A DNA stretch of 35,301 nucleotides, from assembly GCA_958348565.1 (NCBI GenBank), contig CATVZP010000013.1:1-35301 (forward strand), written 5' to 3'. Shown here piece by piece: positions 23,441-32,903 of this stretch; position 1 is the first letter of the stretch, and each line of letters starts with the position of its first letter. The translations under genes were made by a program, and so were the position numbers. Below the pieces are notes generated by a model. It saw only the letters and a list, made by a program, of their open reading frames with translations. It had not been told where the DNA came from and did no database searches. This DNA comes from an uncultured Collinsella sp. (GTDB taxonomy: Bacteria > Actinomycetota > Coriobacteriia > Coriobacteriales > Coriobacteriaceae).

Positions 23441-26218
23441 CTACCCGCGGTGACGGGCGCGGCTGTAGGGCGTATCCACCATGGGCAGATCCGGACGCAG
23501 CTTGCCGTCAAATGCGCGGTAGGCGTTCTGCACGGCGGGCGCCGTGGGGATCGTTGCGATCTCGCCGATGCCCTTGCCACCGTACGCCACGGGCAGCAGC
23601 TCGTCCTTCTCCACGTAGATGGCGTGGATATCCGGAATCTCGGGCGCGCGGAACAGCCCGAGCGTACCGTACCTTGCCTGGGGCACGCAGTCCTTGAGCG
23701 GCCAGTCCTCGGTAAGCGCATAGCCCATACCCATGAGCACGCCGCCTTCGATCTGACCCTGAATGGAGATGGGGTTGACCACCTTGCCGGAATCGTGCGC
23801 GGCATAGACCTCGCTCACGCGGCCGTCATCATCCAGAATGACCACATGTGTGGCAAAGCCGTAGCAGATGTGGCTCTTGGGGTTGGGAACATCCGCACCC
23901 AGCTTGTCGGTCGGCTCCAGATACACGTAGCCAAACTCGCATCCCTCGAGCGCCTTGATGGCGGCCGCGGGATCCTGAGGATGCATACCCTGGCCGGCGA
24001 CGAACTCCTGCGTGCGCAGCTGATAGGCGCGACCGTCGTCGTACTCGATCTTGACGCCGTCGCCATGCGCGCTCACGGGAGCGGCGGGCGCAGGCTTGCC
24101 GGCCTCGATGTCAAGCATGGCATCGCGCAGCAGGAAGGCGGCGCCGCGCACGGCCTCGCCGGTCACGACCGTCTGACGCGAGCCAGACGTAGTGCCGGAG
24201 TCGGGAGCGTTCTCGGTGGAGCACTCGCCATTGGCAATGCAGCTCAGCGGCAGACCGCAGGCCTCGGCAACGTCTTGCAAAAAGACGGTGTTACAGCCCT
24301 GGCCGATGTCGGACGTGGCGGCGTAGACCACGGCGCGGCCATCCTCGATGCGAATCTTGCAGCGGCCGGCATCGGGCAGGCCCACGCCCACGCCGGCGTT
24401 CTTCATGGCGCAGGCAATGCCGGCGTGGCCGGGATGCGCGTAGTAGGCATCCTTGACCTCGAGCAGCGTCTCCTTCAGCGCCGTGGAGCAGTCGGCAATC
24501 TGGCCGTTGGGCAGAACCTCACCCGGCTCGATGGCGTTACGGTAGCGAATCTCCCACGGATCCAGGCCGACCTTCTCGGCCAGCAGGTCGATCAGGCTCT
24601 CGAGCGCAAATTCGGACTGGCAAACGCCAAAGCCTCGGTACGCACCGGCGGGCGGGTTGTTGGTGTAGTAGCCAAAGCCGCGAATGTCGGTATTCTGGTA
24701 CTTGTAGGGGCCGACGGCATGCGTACAGGCGCGCTCGAGCACCGGGCCGCACAGCGACGCGTAGGCGCCGGTGTCAAAGTTGATCTCGCAATCCAGACCG
24801 GTAAAGTTGCCCTCGGCGTCGCAACCCAGTGTAAAGGTACCGTCCATGGCGTGGCGCTTGGGATGGAATGCAAGCGACTCGGCACGAGTGAGCTTGCACT
24901 TCACAGGACGCTGGAACTTATAGGCAGCGAGCGCGGCCAGGTGCTGGATGGACACGTCCTCCTTGCCGCCAAAGCCGCCGCCCACGAGCATGGTCTCGAC
25001 GACCACACGCTCGGGTTCGCTATCCCAGCCAAACATGTGGGCGCACTCTTTGCGCGTATCGTAGGCGCCCTGGTCGGTCGACTGCACCTTGACGCCGTTC
25101 TTGTACGGGAAGGCGACGGCGCACTCGGGCTCCAAGAAGGCATGCTCGGTAAAGGGTGTGGTAAAGCGCTGTGTCACGGTAAACGCGCTCTCCGCCAGCG
25201 CCTTGGCGGCGTCGCCGCGCGTCACATGGCGGCTCTGGCACACGTTGTCCTTGAGCTCCACCGTGTTGCCAAAGGCAAAAAAACTGTCGTGCAGGCGCGG
25301 GGCGTCGGCCGCCTTGGCCTCGACAATGTTACGCACGGGCTCCAGCGGCTCGTAATCAATCTTTACGAGCTTCTTGGCCTTCTCGAGCGTCGCCTCGTCC
25401 TCGGCAACCACCAGCACGATGGCATCGCCCACGCAGCGGGTGATATCGCCCTGAGCGATCATGACGTCCCAGTCCTGGATAAGGTGGCCGACCTGGTTGA
25501 CCGGCACGTCCTCGGCGCGCAGGATGCCCACCACACCGGGCAGGGCCTCGGCCTTGGAGGTATCGATGGAGAGCACGCGGGCGCGCGGATACTTGGAGCG
25601 CACGGCGCTGGCGTAGGTCAGGCCCGGCTGATCGAGCTCGTCGATGTCGTCGGGATACTTGCCCTCGCCGAGCACCTTCTTGCGCACGTCAATACGGAAG
25701 GCGCGCTTGCCCACGCCGTAGTCGTCGCCGCGCTCCAAGTCCTCGTCGATCTGTTTTTCGCCGCGGAGCACCGCGGCTGCCAGCGAAATGCCCTCAATAA
25801 TCTTCTTGTAGCCGGTGCAGCGGCAGACGTTACCGCGAATGGCGTACTTGATCTGCTCCTCGGTGGGTTCGGGGTCCTCGGCGATGAGCGCCGCACCCGC
25901 CATGACCATGCCGGGGATGCAAAAGCCGCACTGCACGGCGCCCACGGCGCCAAAGGCGTACACGAAGGCCTCGCGCACGTCCTCGGGCAGGCCCTCGACG
26001 GTCACGATGTTGCGGCCGGCGGCAAGCGCGGTGGTCAGCACGCAGGCCTTGACGGCCGCACCGTCCACGTGGATGGTGCAGGTACCGCATGCGCCCTCGG
26101 AGCAGCCGTCCTTGGCGGAATGGATATGCAGGTCGTCGCGCAGGTAGCGCAGCAGCGGTTTGTTTTGGGTCGTCGTGCGCTCAACGCCGTTAACGGTAAA
26201 AGTGAATTCCTGTGCCAT
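23441..26218 (-). CDS. xdhD: XdhD-type molybdenum hydroxylase (fused [2Fe-2S] and molybdopterin domains)
   Basis: Hydroxylates a purine-like ring using a molybdenum cofactor. The 925-aa protein has two [2Fe-2S] domains (C39, C44, C47, C59; then C97, C100, C132, C134), followed by the aldehyde/xanthine dehydrogenase domain and the molybdopterin domain. Visible motifs are TEHAFLEPE, GGGFGGKED, AYRGFGVCQSEFALE, ATSDIGQGCNTV, EGGVLMGMGYAL and GKGIGEIATIPTAP with the catalytic glutamate. No FAD domain is present, as in E. coli XdhD, but the separate FAD subunit YgfM is also missing here. It follows the polyferredoxin by 12 nt. yqeB/yqeC nearby suggest a selenium-containing active site; the substrate (xanthine, hypoxanthine or urate-related) is inferred. 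Confidence 0.93.
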   Translation of the reverse strand: MAQEFTFTVNGVERTTTQNKPLLRYLRDDLHIHSAKDGCSEGACGTCTIHVDGAAVKACVLTTALAAGRNIVTVEGLPEDVREAFVYAFGAVGAVQCGFCIPGMVMAGAALIAEDPEPTEEQIKYAIRGNVCRCTGYKKIIEGISLAAAVLRGEKQIDEDLERGDDYGVGKRAFRIDVRKKVLGEGKYPDDIDELDQPGLTYASAVRSKYPRARVLSIDTSKAEALPGVVGILRAEDVPVNQVGHLIQDWDVMIAQGDITRCVGDAIVLVVAEDEATLEKAKKLVKIDYEPLEPVRNIVEAKAADAPRLHDSFFAFGNTVELKDNVCQSRHVTRGDAAKALAESAFTVTQRFTTPFTEHAFLEPECAVAFPYKNGVKVQSTDQGAYDTRKECAHMFGWDSEPERVVVETMLVGGGFGGKEDVSIQHLAALAAYKFQRPVKCKLTRAESLAFHPKRHAMDGTFTLGCDAEGNFTGLDCEINFDTGAYASLCGPVLERACTHAVGPYKYQNTDIRGFGYYTNNPPAGAYRGFGVCQSEFALESLIDLLAEKVGLDPWEIRYRNAIEPGEVLPNGQIADCSTALKETLLEVKDAYYAHPGHAGIACAMKNAGVGVGLPDAGRCKIRIEDGRAVVYAATSDIGQGCNTVFLQDVAEACGLPLSCIANGECSTENAPDSGTTSGSRQTVVTGEAVRGAAFLLRDAMLDIEAGKPAPAAPVSAHGDGVKIEYDDGRAYQLRTQEFVAGQGMHPQDPAAAIKALEGCEFGYVYLEPTDKLGADVPNPKSHICYGFATHVVILDDDGRVSEVYAAHDSGKVVNPISIQGQIEGGVLMGMGYALTEDWPLKDCVPQARYGTLGLFRAPEIPDIHAIYVEKDELLPVAYGGKGIGEIATIPTAPAVQNAYRAFDGKLRPDLPMVDTPYSRARHRG

Positions 26219-26230
26219 GGTGATTCCCTT

Positions 26231-26710
26231 CTACACGCCGGCGGCGATGCCGGTGCGGTCGTGGATAGCGCCATGCGGGCAGACGACGGCGCACATGCCG
26301 CACGACAGGCAGTCCGCGCCGTCGATATGGGCGCAGTTGTCCTCGATGCGGATAGCGCCGGCGGGGCACTTTTTAGCGCACATGCCGCAACCGATGCAGC
26401 TGGTGTCGCAGATCTTGCGCGCAATGGCGCCCTTATCGGTGTTGTTGCAGCGCACCAGGATGTTCTGGTAGCCGGGAACGAAGGCAATCACGCGCTGCGG
26501 GCACGCCATGCCGCACAGGCCACAGCCCGTGCACTTGGAGCGGTCCACACGGGCGACGCCGTCGACCAGCGCGATGGCACCGTGGGGGCAGGCCGTAACG
26601 CAGGCGCCACAGCCAATGCAGCCTTCGCTGCAGCGGGCGTCGCCGCCTGCGGAAGCACAGCCGCTTCCGCAGGCAACGTAGGCCACGTGATGTTGAATGG
26701 ATTTGGCCAT
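26231..26710 (-). CDS. RnfB-like polyferredoxin with four [4Fe-4S] clusters
   Basis: A soluble 159-aa electron carrier resembling the C-terminal ferredoxin part of RnfB, without its membrane anchor. Four CxxCxxCxxxCP motifs are visible: C31-C41, C60-C70, C105-C115 and C134-C144. Extra cysteines (C14, C18, C27) lie in the N-terminal VAYVACGSGC segment, and VRCNNTDKG matches the RnfB linker. It sits between ygfK (11 nt upstream) and xdhD (12 nt downstream), so it probably passes electrons between these two redox enzymes, taking the place of a flavin subunit. The partner pairing is inference. Confidence 0.9.
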   Translation of the reverse strand: MAKSIQHHVAYVACGSGCASAGGDARCSEGCIGCGACVTACPHGAIALVDGVARVDRSKCTGCGLCGMACPQRVIAFVPGYQNILVRCNNTDKGAIARKICDTSCIGCGMCAKKCPAGAIRIEDNCAHIDGADCLSCGMCAVVCPHGAIHDRTGIAAGV

Positions 26711-26721
26711 AAGAGACTCGC

Positions 26722-29721
26722 CTATTTCTTAAGAAGGTACGAATAGTTGTCGCGCACGGCCCTGATGGTCAGGCGGACGGCCTCGGGCAGACCGGTGTTG
26801 ACGGCATCGACCGAGACGGTGCGGACCGTGCCGGCGACGCGGACCTTAAAGTGGTCCTCGTCCACGGCCAGGAAGCCCTCGTTCTCGGAGTTCTCCATGT
26901 CCTGCTCGCTCCAGAACAGGGTGAGCTTGTCCTTGTAGGGACGGCCCTCCTGGTAGGGGCAGAACACGGCGCAGTTGCCGCACTCGTTGCACATACCGTC
27001 GACGTGGACGACCTGATGCTTGGCCAGGCCCGGCACCTTAATGGCCACGTTGGCGCGGTTGGGGCACACGTCGCAGCAGACCTCGCACACCGAGCCGCAG
27101 CCCAGGCAGCGGGTCTTGGTGCAGTTGCGCTTGTCGCGGCACAGCGACCCCTTGCGCTCGTAGCAGGTGTCCTCGCGGCCAGCCTGCTCGTTGCAATCGG
27201 CGTACTTGTTAAAGTCAACGCCGGCGATGGCACGGGCGACCTCGGCGGCGTCGGCGATAGCCTCGACCACGGTGGCAGGACCGCGACGGCAGTCACCTGC
27301 AGCCCAGACGCCCTCGACGCCGGTGGAGGTGGCGGCAAGGCGGCCGCGACGGTCGTGCTCGACGCCCGCGGCATCGTACAGGCTGGCATCGATGCCCTCG
27401 CCCACGGCGCAGATCACCGTGGTGGCGGGAAGCTCAACGGTCTCGCCCGTGGCGACAGGGCTGCGACGGCCGCTTGCATCCGGCTCGCCAAGCTCCATAA
27501 CATCGCAGGTCAGCACGGCGCCGTTAAGTGCCTTGGGCGCCAGCAGCTCGCAGAACTCAACGCCATCGGCAAGAGCAAGATCGAGCTCTTCCTCGTCGGC
27601 GGGCATCTGCTTCTTGGTGCGGCGATACACCAGGCGCACGTTCTTCACACCAGCCAGGCGCTTGGCCACGCGGGCCGCATCCATGGCGGTGTTGCCGGCG
27701 CCAATGACTACGACGTCCTCGCCCAGCTCGAGCTTCTCGCCCTTCTTGGCGGCCTCGAGGAACTCCAGCACATCGAGCTCGGCACCCTCTCCCAGGCCCG
27801 CAGAGCCGGGCATCCAGGCACCGGTGGCCACGACCACGTCGGTAAAGCCCCGGGCCTTGAGCTCGTCGATGGACTCCACGCGAGCATTGAGCTGCACCTT
27901 GGCGCCAAAGGCCAGGCAGAGCTCGGCGTCGTGGGAGATATCGTCGCTGGCGATACGGAACTCGGGGATCACGTGACGGACCACGCCGCCGAGCGAGTCG
28001 CGGGCCTCAAAGATGGTGACGGGCACGCCGGCGCGCGTCAGGAAGAACGCCGTCGCCAGTCCGGCCGGGCCGCCGCCGATAACGGCAACGTTGTGCTCGC
28101 CGTCGTTGGCGATGGCCTGGGCGCGCAGCTTGGGCAGCACGGCGGTCATGGCCTCGCGGGCGGCCTTGAGCTTGCTGGCGCGAATCTGGGCGCCCTCGGG
28201 CTCGTAGAACGCACGCTCGCAGGCACGGCCGCAGGGATGCGGGCAGATGGTGCCGGTAATGAACGGCAGGGCGTTGCGCTCGATGATGATGTTGAGTGCG
28301 TCCTCGTAGCGGCCCTCGTCAACAGCCGCCAGATAGGCGGGAATATCCTGCTGGATGGGGCAGCTCGTGCGGCACGGCGTGGTAAAGCAGTCGGAAAGCG
28401 GGCTCTTGCCGGCGACTTTGCGGTCGGGCAGCGGGCGCAGCGGCTTCTTGTAGAGCGGGTTGGTGAGCGAGTCGGTCTGGATCGCGGTCACGGCGTCGAG
28501 AGAGACGCCCGCGAACGGCTTGCCGGCCAGATCGGCAAACTCGCCGGCCATCTGGCTAAAGCGCTCGTAGCCACCGGGCTTGAGCACGTCGGTCGCCAGG
28601 GTGACGGGCCAAATGCCGGCATCATACAGGGCGCGAATGTTGTAGACCGTGGCGCCACCGGAGTAACTGATGCGCAGCTTACCGTCAAACTGCTCGGTAA
28701 TGCGGCGGGCAGCCTCGATGGTCAGCGAGAACAGCGAACGGCCAGACATGTACATCTCGGTGGAAGGCAGCTCGTTTCTCGTCACGTCGACGGGGAAGGT
28801 GTTGGTGAGCTTGACGCCAAACTCTAGACCGCGCTCGGCGCACAGGGCAATCAGGCGCTCGAACATAGGCACGGCATCGGCCCACTGCAGGTCCTCGCGG
28901 AAGTGTGTGTCATCGAAGACGATGTAGTCAAAGCCCAGCTCGTTCAGACGCTGGCGGGCAAACTCATAGCCCAGCAGCGTGGGGTTGCACTTGATGTAGG
29001 TGTTGAGGCCCTTCTCGGTGATCAGATAGGTCGCGATGCGCTCGATCTCCGCCGGCGGGCAGCCGTGCAGGGTGGACTCGGTGATGGAGTTGGAAACGCG
29101 TGCCGGGATGGACTCGACAAACGCGGCGTCGACATGCTCAAACTTGTCCAGGTTGGCGAGCGCCCATGCGCGGCACTCGTTCCAGACGTCAGAGCCGCTG
29201 GCGTCCTTCATGCCCTCGATGTAGGCGTCGACCTTGGGGCTCTTGATGCCCTCCAGGTCATAGCCCACGGACATGTTAAAGACAAAGCCGTCCGGGCTAC
29301 CCAGGCCGTACTCGCGAGCGATCAGGTGGCATGCGAACCATGCCTTCACGTACTCGGCAAAGGCCTGCGGAACCTCGAGCTCGGTCGACCACTCGCAGTT
29401 GTAGCACTCGTCCTGCGCCACGATGCAGGGCTTGTTCACACACTTGGAGAGCTCCTCGCCGTCCATAACCTGGACGGTCTTGAGCTCAAAGAAGCGGGAA
29501 CCGGCCACGTAGGATGCCACGATGTTCTGGGCAAGCTGCGTGTTGGGGCCGGCGGCCGGGCCAAACGGAGTCTCGATGCGCTCGTCAAAAATGGGAAGCG
29601 CGCCCTCCTGGTTGGTCGTGACCATCTTACGCACGCCAAAGATGGCGTCCTGGGACTTGTGCTCCTCGATGATCCAGTTCATCAGCTGCGAAAACGGGAT
29701 CGGCCTCATGATGTCGCTCAT
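26722..29721 (-). CDS. ygfK: YgfK-type iron-sulfur flavoprotein oxidoreductase
   Basis: Large redox enzyme related to dihydropyrimidine dehydrogenase and glutamate synthase small subunit. The 999-aa protein has an N-terminal dihydroorotate-dehydrogenase-like barrel (about 1-420) and a cysteine-rich adapter (CFTTPCRTSCPIQ, CPHPCGRACE; about 460-540). FAD-binding VIGGGPAGLA and NAD(P)-binding VIGAGNTAMDAA follow, with WAAGDCRRGP closing the reductase part. C-terminal iron-sulfur motifs are CLGCGSVCEVCCDVCP and CNECGNCAVFCP. I start at the ATG at 29721 (GGAG 6 nt upstream); 41 codons of upstream open frame are low-complexity. Family members have been called putative selenate reductase subunits; here reduction of a purine ring is more likely. 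Confidence 0.92.
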   Translation of the reverse strand: MSDIMRPIPFSQLMNWIIEEHKSQDAIFGVRKMVTTNQEGALPIFDERIETPFGPAAGPNTQLAQNIVASYVAGSRFFELKTVQVMDGEELSKCVNKPCIVAQDECYNCEWSTELEVPQAFAEYVKAWFACHLIAREYGLGSPDGFVFNMSVGYDLEGIKSPKVDAYIEGMKDASGSDVWNECRAWALANLDKFEHVDAAFVESIPARVSNSITESTLHGCPPAEIERIATYLITEKGLNTYIKCNPTLLGYEFARQRLNELGFDYIVFDDTHFREDLQWADAVPMFERLIALCAERGLEFGVKLTNTFPVDVTRNELPSTEMYMSGRSLFSLTIEAARRITEQFDGKLRISYSGGATVYNIRALYDAGIWPVTLATDVLKPGGYERFSQMAGEFADLAGKPFAGVSLDAVTAIQTDSLTNPLYKKPLRPLPDRKVAGKSPLSDCFTTPCRTSCPIQQDIPAYLAAVDEGRYEDALNIIIERNALPFITGTICPHPCGRACERAFYEPEGAQIRASKLKAAREAMTAVLPKLRAQAIANDGEHNVAVIGGGPAGLATAFFLTRAGVPVTIFEARDSLGGVVRHVIPEFRIASDDISHDAELCLAFGAKVQLNARVESIDELKARGFTDVVVATGAWMPGSAGLGEGAELDVLEFLEAAKKGEKLELGEDVVVIGAGNTAMDAARVAKRLAGVKNVRLVYRRTKKQMPADEEELDLALADGVEFCELLAPKALNGAVLTCDVMELGEPDASGRRSPVATGETVELPATTVICAVGEGIDASLYDAAGVEHDRRGRLAATSTGVEGVWAAGDCRRGPATVVEAIADAAEVARAIAGVDFNKYADCNEQAGREDTCYERKGSLCRDKRNCTKTRCLGCGSVCEVCCDVCPNRANVAIKVPGLAKHQVVHVDGMCNECGNCAVFCPYQEGRPYKDKLTLFWSEQDMENSENEGFLAVDEDHFKVRVAGTVRTVSVDAVNTGLPEAVRLTIRAVRDNYSYLLKK

Positions 29722-29795
29722 AATGAGCTCCTCTCTGTAACGCCCGGCGAGACCGCGCGGCGGGCGCAAATACGGTGTAGCGCTAGCACAGCGCC

Positions 29796-29816
29796 GGCGA
29801 CCCCGCGGAGGTCGCC
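29796..29816 (-). other. Intercistronic hairpin between ssnA and ygfK
   Basis: GGCGACC (29796-29802) and GGTCGCC (29810-29816) form a perfect 7-bp stem with a 7-nt loop in the 148-nt gap between the two genes. No U-tract follows, so RNA stability or partial attenuation is more likely than termination. Confidence 0.4.
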
Positions 29817-29869
29817 TATACGCGCATCGAATGCGGCGAAACATCCGACGCGCGTGAATCTACTTGCAA

Positions 29870-31225
29870 TTAGTAGGTGCGATCGTTGAGCGTGCTCCAG
29901 AGCTTCTTGGACTCAGCCATGGTCCACGCGTTGATCTTGTCCTCATCAATGCCAACGAACTCGCGATCCTTGTACAGAACCTTGCCGTTGATGATGGTGG
30001 TACGGCAGTTTTTGCCCATCATGCCAAAGAGCATGTGGCCGTCGATGTTCTCCTCGCTCAGCGGCGTAAAGGGCTTGTAGTCCATAACGATGACGTCGGC
30101 GGCAGCGCCGGGCTCAAGCACACCGAGCTTGCGATCGAAGTACTTGCTCGCCATCTTGGCGTTGTTCTCGAACAGCATCGTCATGGCCTCGCACCAGCCC
30201 ACGTTGGGCATAGCGGCGTTGTGGCGCTGAATGATCAGGAAAACCTTGAGGCTCTCGAGCATATCGTGGGTGTAGGCGTCGGTGCCCATGCACACGGGGA
30301 TGCCGCGGCGGAAGAACTCGAGCACGGGGGCGCAGCCCACGGCGTTTCCCATATTGGATTCGGGGTTGTTGACCAGCCAGGTGCCGGACTCCTTGACGAT
30401 ATCCATCTCGGCGGGCGTCACATGGATGCAGTGGCCGAGCATGGTGTCGGGACCGAGCAGGTTGTGCTGCAGCAGGCGCTCGACGGGGCTGATGCCGCCG
30501 CGGTTGAGGCGGGAGTCCCACACATCGTTCATGCCCTCGCACACGTGGATGTGGAAGCCGGTCAGGCCGTTGTTGGCCTCGGCCATCTTGTCCATGGTCT
30601 CGTCCGACAGCGTAAAGGTGGCGTGACCGCCAAACATGGCGGCGATCATGTGGTTGTCGTTATCGCGACGCTCCTTGGCAGCCCACTGGGCAAACTCGGC
30701 GTTCTCGGCAATAGCCTGGTCGCACTTTTCCTGACCACGGCGATCGGAGACCTCGTAGCACAGGCACGAACGCATGCCCAGCTCCTGAGCTGCGTCCTTA
30801 ATGGTAAAGAGGCTGCCCGGGATCTCGCAGAAGCTCGCGTGGTGATCGAAGATCGTGGTAACGCCATCGCGGATGGAATCCAGAATCGTGGCATAGGCGC
30901 TGGCCTTGGTGCCGTCGAGTGTCAGGTTGTCGTCGATCTTCCACCACTGCTGCTCAAGATTTTCCAGGAAGTTGGTGGGGTTGCAGCCCTTAATGGCAAG
31001 GCCGCGGGCCAGACCCGAGTAGATGTGGGTGTGGCAGTTGATAAGTCCGGGCATGATGAGGTTGCCCTGGGCGTCGACGTACTCGGCATCCGGATACTTG
31101 GCCTTGAGCTCGCACTCGGGGCCCACTTCGACGATCGTATCTCCGTCAATGGCGACCGCACCGTTGGGAATGAACGGAGTCTGAGCGTTGCGGGTAAAGA
31201 CGGAACCGTTAGCGACCAGAAGCAT
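29870..31225 (-). CDS. ssnA: SsnA-type metal-dependent amidohydrolase
   Basis: Amidohydrolase-superfamily enzyme related to guanine/cytosine-type deaminases and chlorohydrolases. The 451-aa protein shows the metal-binding CHTHIYSGLARG, HIHVCEGM, the HCIHV histidine and GTDAYTHDM with its catalytic aspartate. Length matches SsnA. I start at the ATG at 31225, with AGGGAG 5 nt upstream; the frame extends six codons further to a start with no ribosome binding site. It lies in the leftward operon ahead of ygfK, as in E. coli where ygfK and ssnA are adjacent. It may hydrolyse or open a modified purine ring; the true substrate is unknown. Confidence 0.92.
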   Translation of the reverse strand: MLLVANGSVFTRNAQTPFIPNGAVAIDGDTIVEVGPECELKAKYPDAEYVDAQGNLIMPGLINCHTHIYSGLARGLAIKGCNPTNFLENLEQQWWKIDDNLTLDGTKASAYATILDSIRDGVTTIFDHHASFCEIPGSLFTIKDAAQELGMRSCLCYEVSDRRGQEKCDQAIAENAEFAQWAAKERRDNDNHMIAAMFGGHATFTLSDETMDKMAEANNGLTGFHIHVCEGMNDVWDSRLNRGGISPVERLLQHNLLGPDTMLGHCIHVTPAEMDIVKESGTWLVNNPESNMGNAVGCAPVLEFFRRGIPVCMGTDAYTHDMLESLKVFLIIQRHNAAMPNVGWCEAMTMLFENNAKMASKYFDRKLGVLEPGAAADVIVMDYKPFTPLSEENIDGHMLFGMMGKNCRTTIINGKVLYKDREFVGIDEDKINAWTMAESKKLWSTLNDRTY

Positions 31226-31373
31226 AAATGCTCCCTTCAACATCAGGGGCGGGGTTTGACACCTCTGACATGGCGGAAGTGCGAAGCGCCGGCCTACACC
31301 GGAAACGGGCCCTCTCCCGTCAACGCTTCACCAAAGGGACAAGCCCTTTGAAGTGCGGCTTGGCGCCGCATGG

Positions 31374-31405
31374 CGCCGGCGGACGAGGCGATGCGTCCGC
31401 CGGCG
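31374..31405 (-). terminator. Strong GC hairpin downstream of the permease gene
   Basis: The arms 31374-31385 and 31394-31405 are perfectly complementary over 12 bp (CGCCGGCGGACG and its complement) with an 8-nt loop, 16 nt past the permease stop. No U-tract follows, so it is probably a partial terminator or mRNA-stabilising stem that lowers ssnA-ygfK-xdhD expression relative to the permease. A second, smaller hairpin CAAAGGG/CCCTTTG lies at 31332-31350. Confidence 0.5.
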
Positions 31406-31421
31406 AATAGCACCGAATTGG

Positions 31422-32816
31422 TTACTTCTTGCTCTCGGGCAGGACCAGATCCACAGCGGCATCCTTGGCGGCATCGATGTGCTGAGCCACGACCGGCGTC
31501 TGCGGAAGAATCAGGTTAAGGACAATGGCCATGATGGCGGTGGGGGTCACGGCGTTGGAGCCGATGACGGTGGACACCCAGGTGGGCATGCCCTCGCCGG
31601 CAAGGCAACCGCTGGCCATCCAGATACCCAGGCCAAAGACGACCGAGGTGCCGACGATGGTGGTGGTGCGCTGCGTGAGGCCCTCGCGGGTGAACATGCG
31701 CACACCGTTCATGGTGATGGTGCCAAAGACGCCGACGGTCGCGCCGCCGATGACAGGCTGCGGGATGGCGGAAAGGACGGCAGAGAGCTGCGGGAACAGG
31801 CCGGCGATGGCAAAGACGGCCGCGATGATCACAAAGACCCACTTGTTGACGACCTTGTTGGAGCAGATGATGCCCACGTTCTGGCCAAGGGCGCTGGTGG
31901 GAAGACCGCCCAGCAGGCCGCCGACCATAGAGGTGAGGCCCTGAGACACAATAGCGCCGGAGAGCTCGCGCTCGGTGGGCATACGGTCGATGGAGCCCAG
32001 GCAGGCGGCGGAAACGTCACCGATAACCTGGATGGCAACCATGGGGAACACGACAGCGAGGGTAATGCAGACCTCGGGATCAAACTCGAGCGCGTAGGGC
32101 ATAAGCTTGGGAAGGGCGAAGACCTGAGCGGTGGCGACGCTGGAGAAGTCGATCATGCCAAAGGGGATGGAGACGATCATGCCAACGATCATGCCAAAGA
32201 ACACGGATCCCAGCTTGAGCGTGCCCTTGCCAAAGTTGGCGAGCGCAAAGACCACGGCGAAGGTGATAAGAGCGACGCACCAGGCCTGCGGGGTGCCCCA
32301 CAGCGGCGTACCCATACCGCCGGCCATGTACTTGACGGCCGTGGGATAGAGAGAGACGCCAATGGAGAAGATGACCGTACCGGTCACGACGGGCGGGAAC
32401 AGCCACTTGATCTTGCTGTAGGCCAGACCAAAGAGAACCGCAACGGCACCGCCGACGATCTCGCCGCCCAGCAGCGCGCCAAAGCTAAAGCCCGAGGCGC
32501 CCATGGCCTGAAGGGCCGGCAGGAACGCGAACGAAACGCCCATGACGATGGGCAGGCCGCCGCCGATACGACGGAAGGGAGCGAAGGCCTGAAGGGCCGT
32601 GTCGATTGCCGAAAGAATGAGTGCAACCTGGATGATGTCGGTGCTCTGCTGGCTATTAAAGCCGTAGACACCGGCCATGATGACCGCCGGTGTAATGATG
32701 CCGGCAAACGATGCCAGTACATGCTGAAGGGCACACGGGATCATTTCCTTAACGGGCGGCATGCCTTCGCGAGTGAACAGGGCTTCAGTGCCGTTCGTAA
32801 CCGTCTCCTGGGTCAT
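31422..32816 (-). CDS. NCS2-family xanthine/uracil/urate permease
   Basis: Nucleobase transporter of the cytoplasmic membrane. The 464-aa protein has about 12-14 hydrophobic segments and NCS2 family features: HVLASFAGIITPAVIMAG near the N-terminus, FPPVVTGTVIFSIGVSLYP, and the substrate motif SALGQNVGIICSNKV (QNxG core). I start at the ATG at 32816; 29 further upstream codons are open but overlap the promoter region. The clustering with purine genes makes xanthine or urate more likely than uracil. It is the first gene of the second leftward operon, divergent from a YheO-type regulator. Confidence 0.9.
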   Translation of the reverse strand: MTQETVTNGTEALFTREGMPPVKEMIPCALQHVLASFAGIITPAVIMAGVYGFNSQQSTDIIQVALILSAIDTALQAFAPFRRIGGGLPIVMGVSFAFLPALQAMGASGFSFGALLGGEIVGGAVAVLFGLAYSKIKWLFPPVVTGTVIFSIGVSLYPTAVKYMAGGMGTPLWGTPQAWCVALITFAVVFALANFGKGTLKLGSVFFGMIVGMIVSIPFGMIDFSSVATAQVFALPKLMPYALEFDPEVCITLAVVFPMVAIQVIGDVSAACLGSIDRMPTERELSGAIVSQGLTSMVGGLLGGLPTSALGQNVGIICSNKVVNKWVFVIIAAVFAIAGLFPQLSAVLSAIPQPVIGGATVGVFGTITMNGVRMFTREGLTQRTTTIVGTSVVFGLGIWMASGCLAGEGMPTWVSTVIGSNAVTPTAIMAIVLNLILPQTPVVAQHIDAAKDAAVDLVLPESKK

Positions 32817-32903
32817 TTGACCACCAATCCTCGAAATAGTTGTTTTCGCATCTAACGCTCTATTGTGACGCAGTGCGGGGTTGAGGTTGTGCCTTCGTTG
32901 CAT

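Noticed and set aside
23441..26218. Selenocysteine codon in the molybdenum hydroxylase
   Set aside because: No in-frame TGA interrupts xdhD; selenium in this enzyme class is a labile cofactor ligand rather than selenocysteine.
23321..26746. A 1141-codon plus-strand open frame opposite xdhD and the polyferredoxin gene
   Set aside because: It is an antisense shadow caused by GC-rich codon use: composition is His/Gly/Ala/Val-rich without domains, and the opposite strand encodes well-conserved enzymes.
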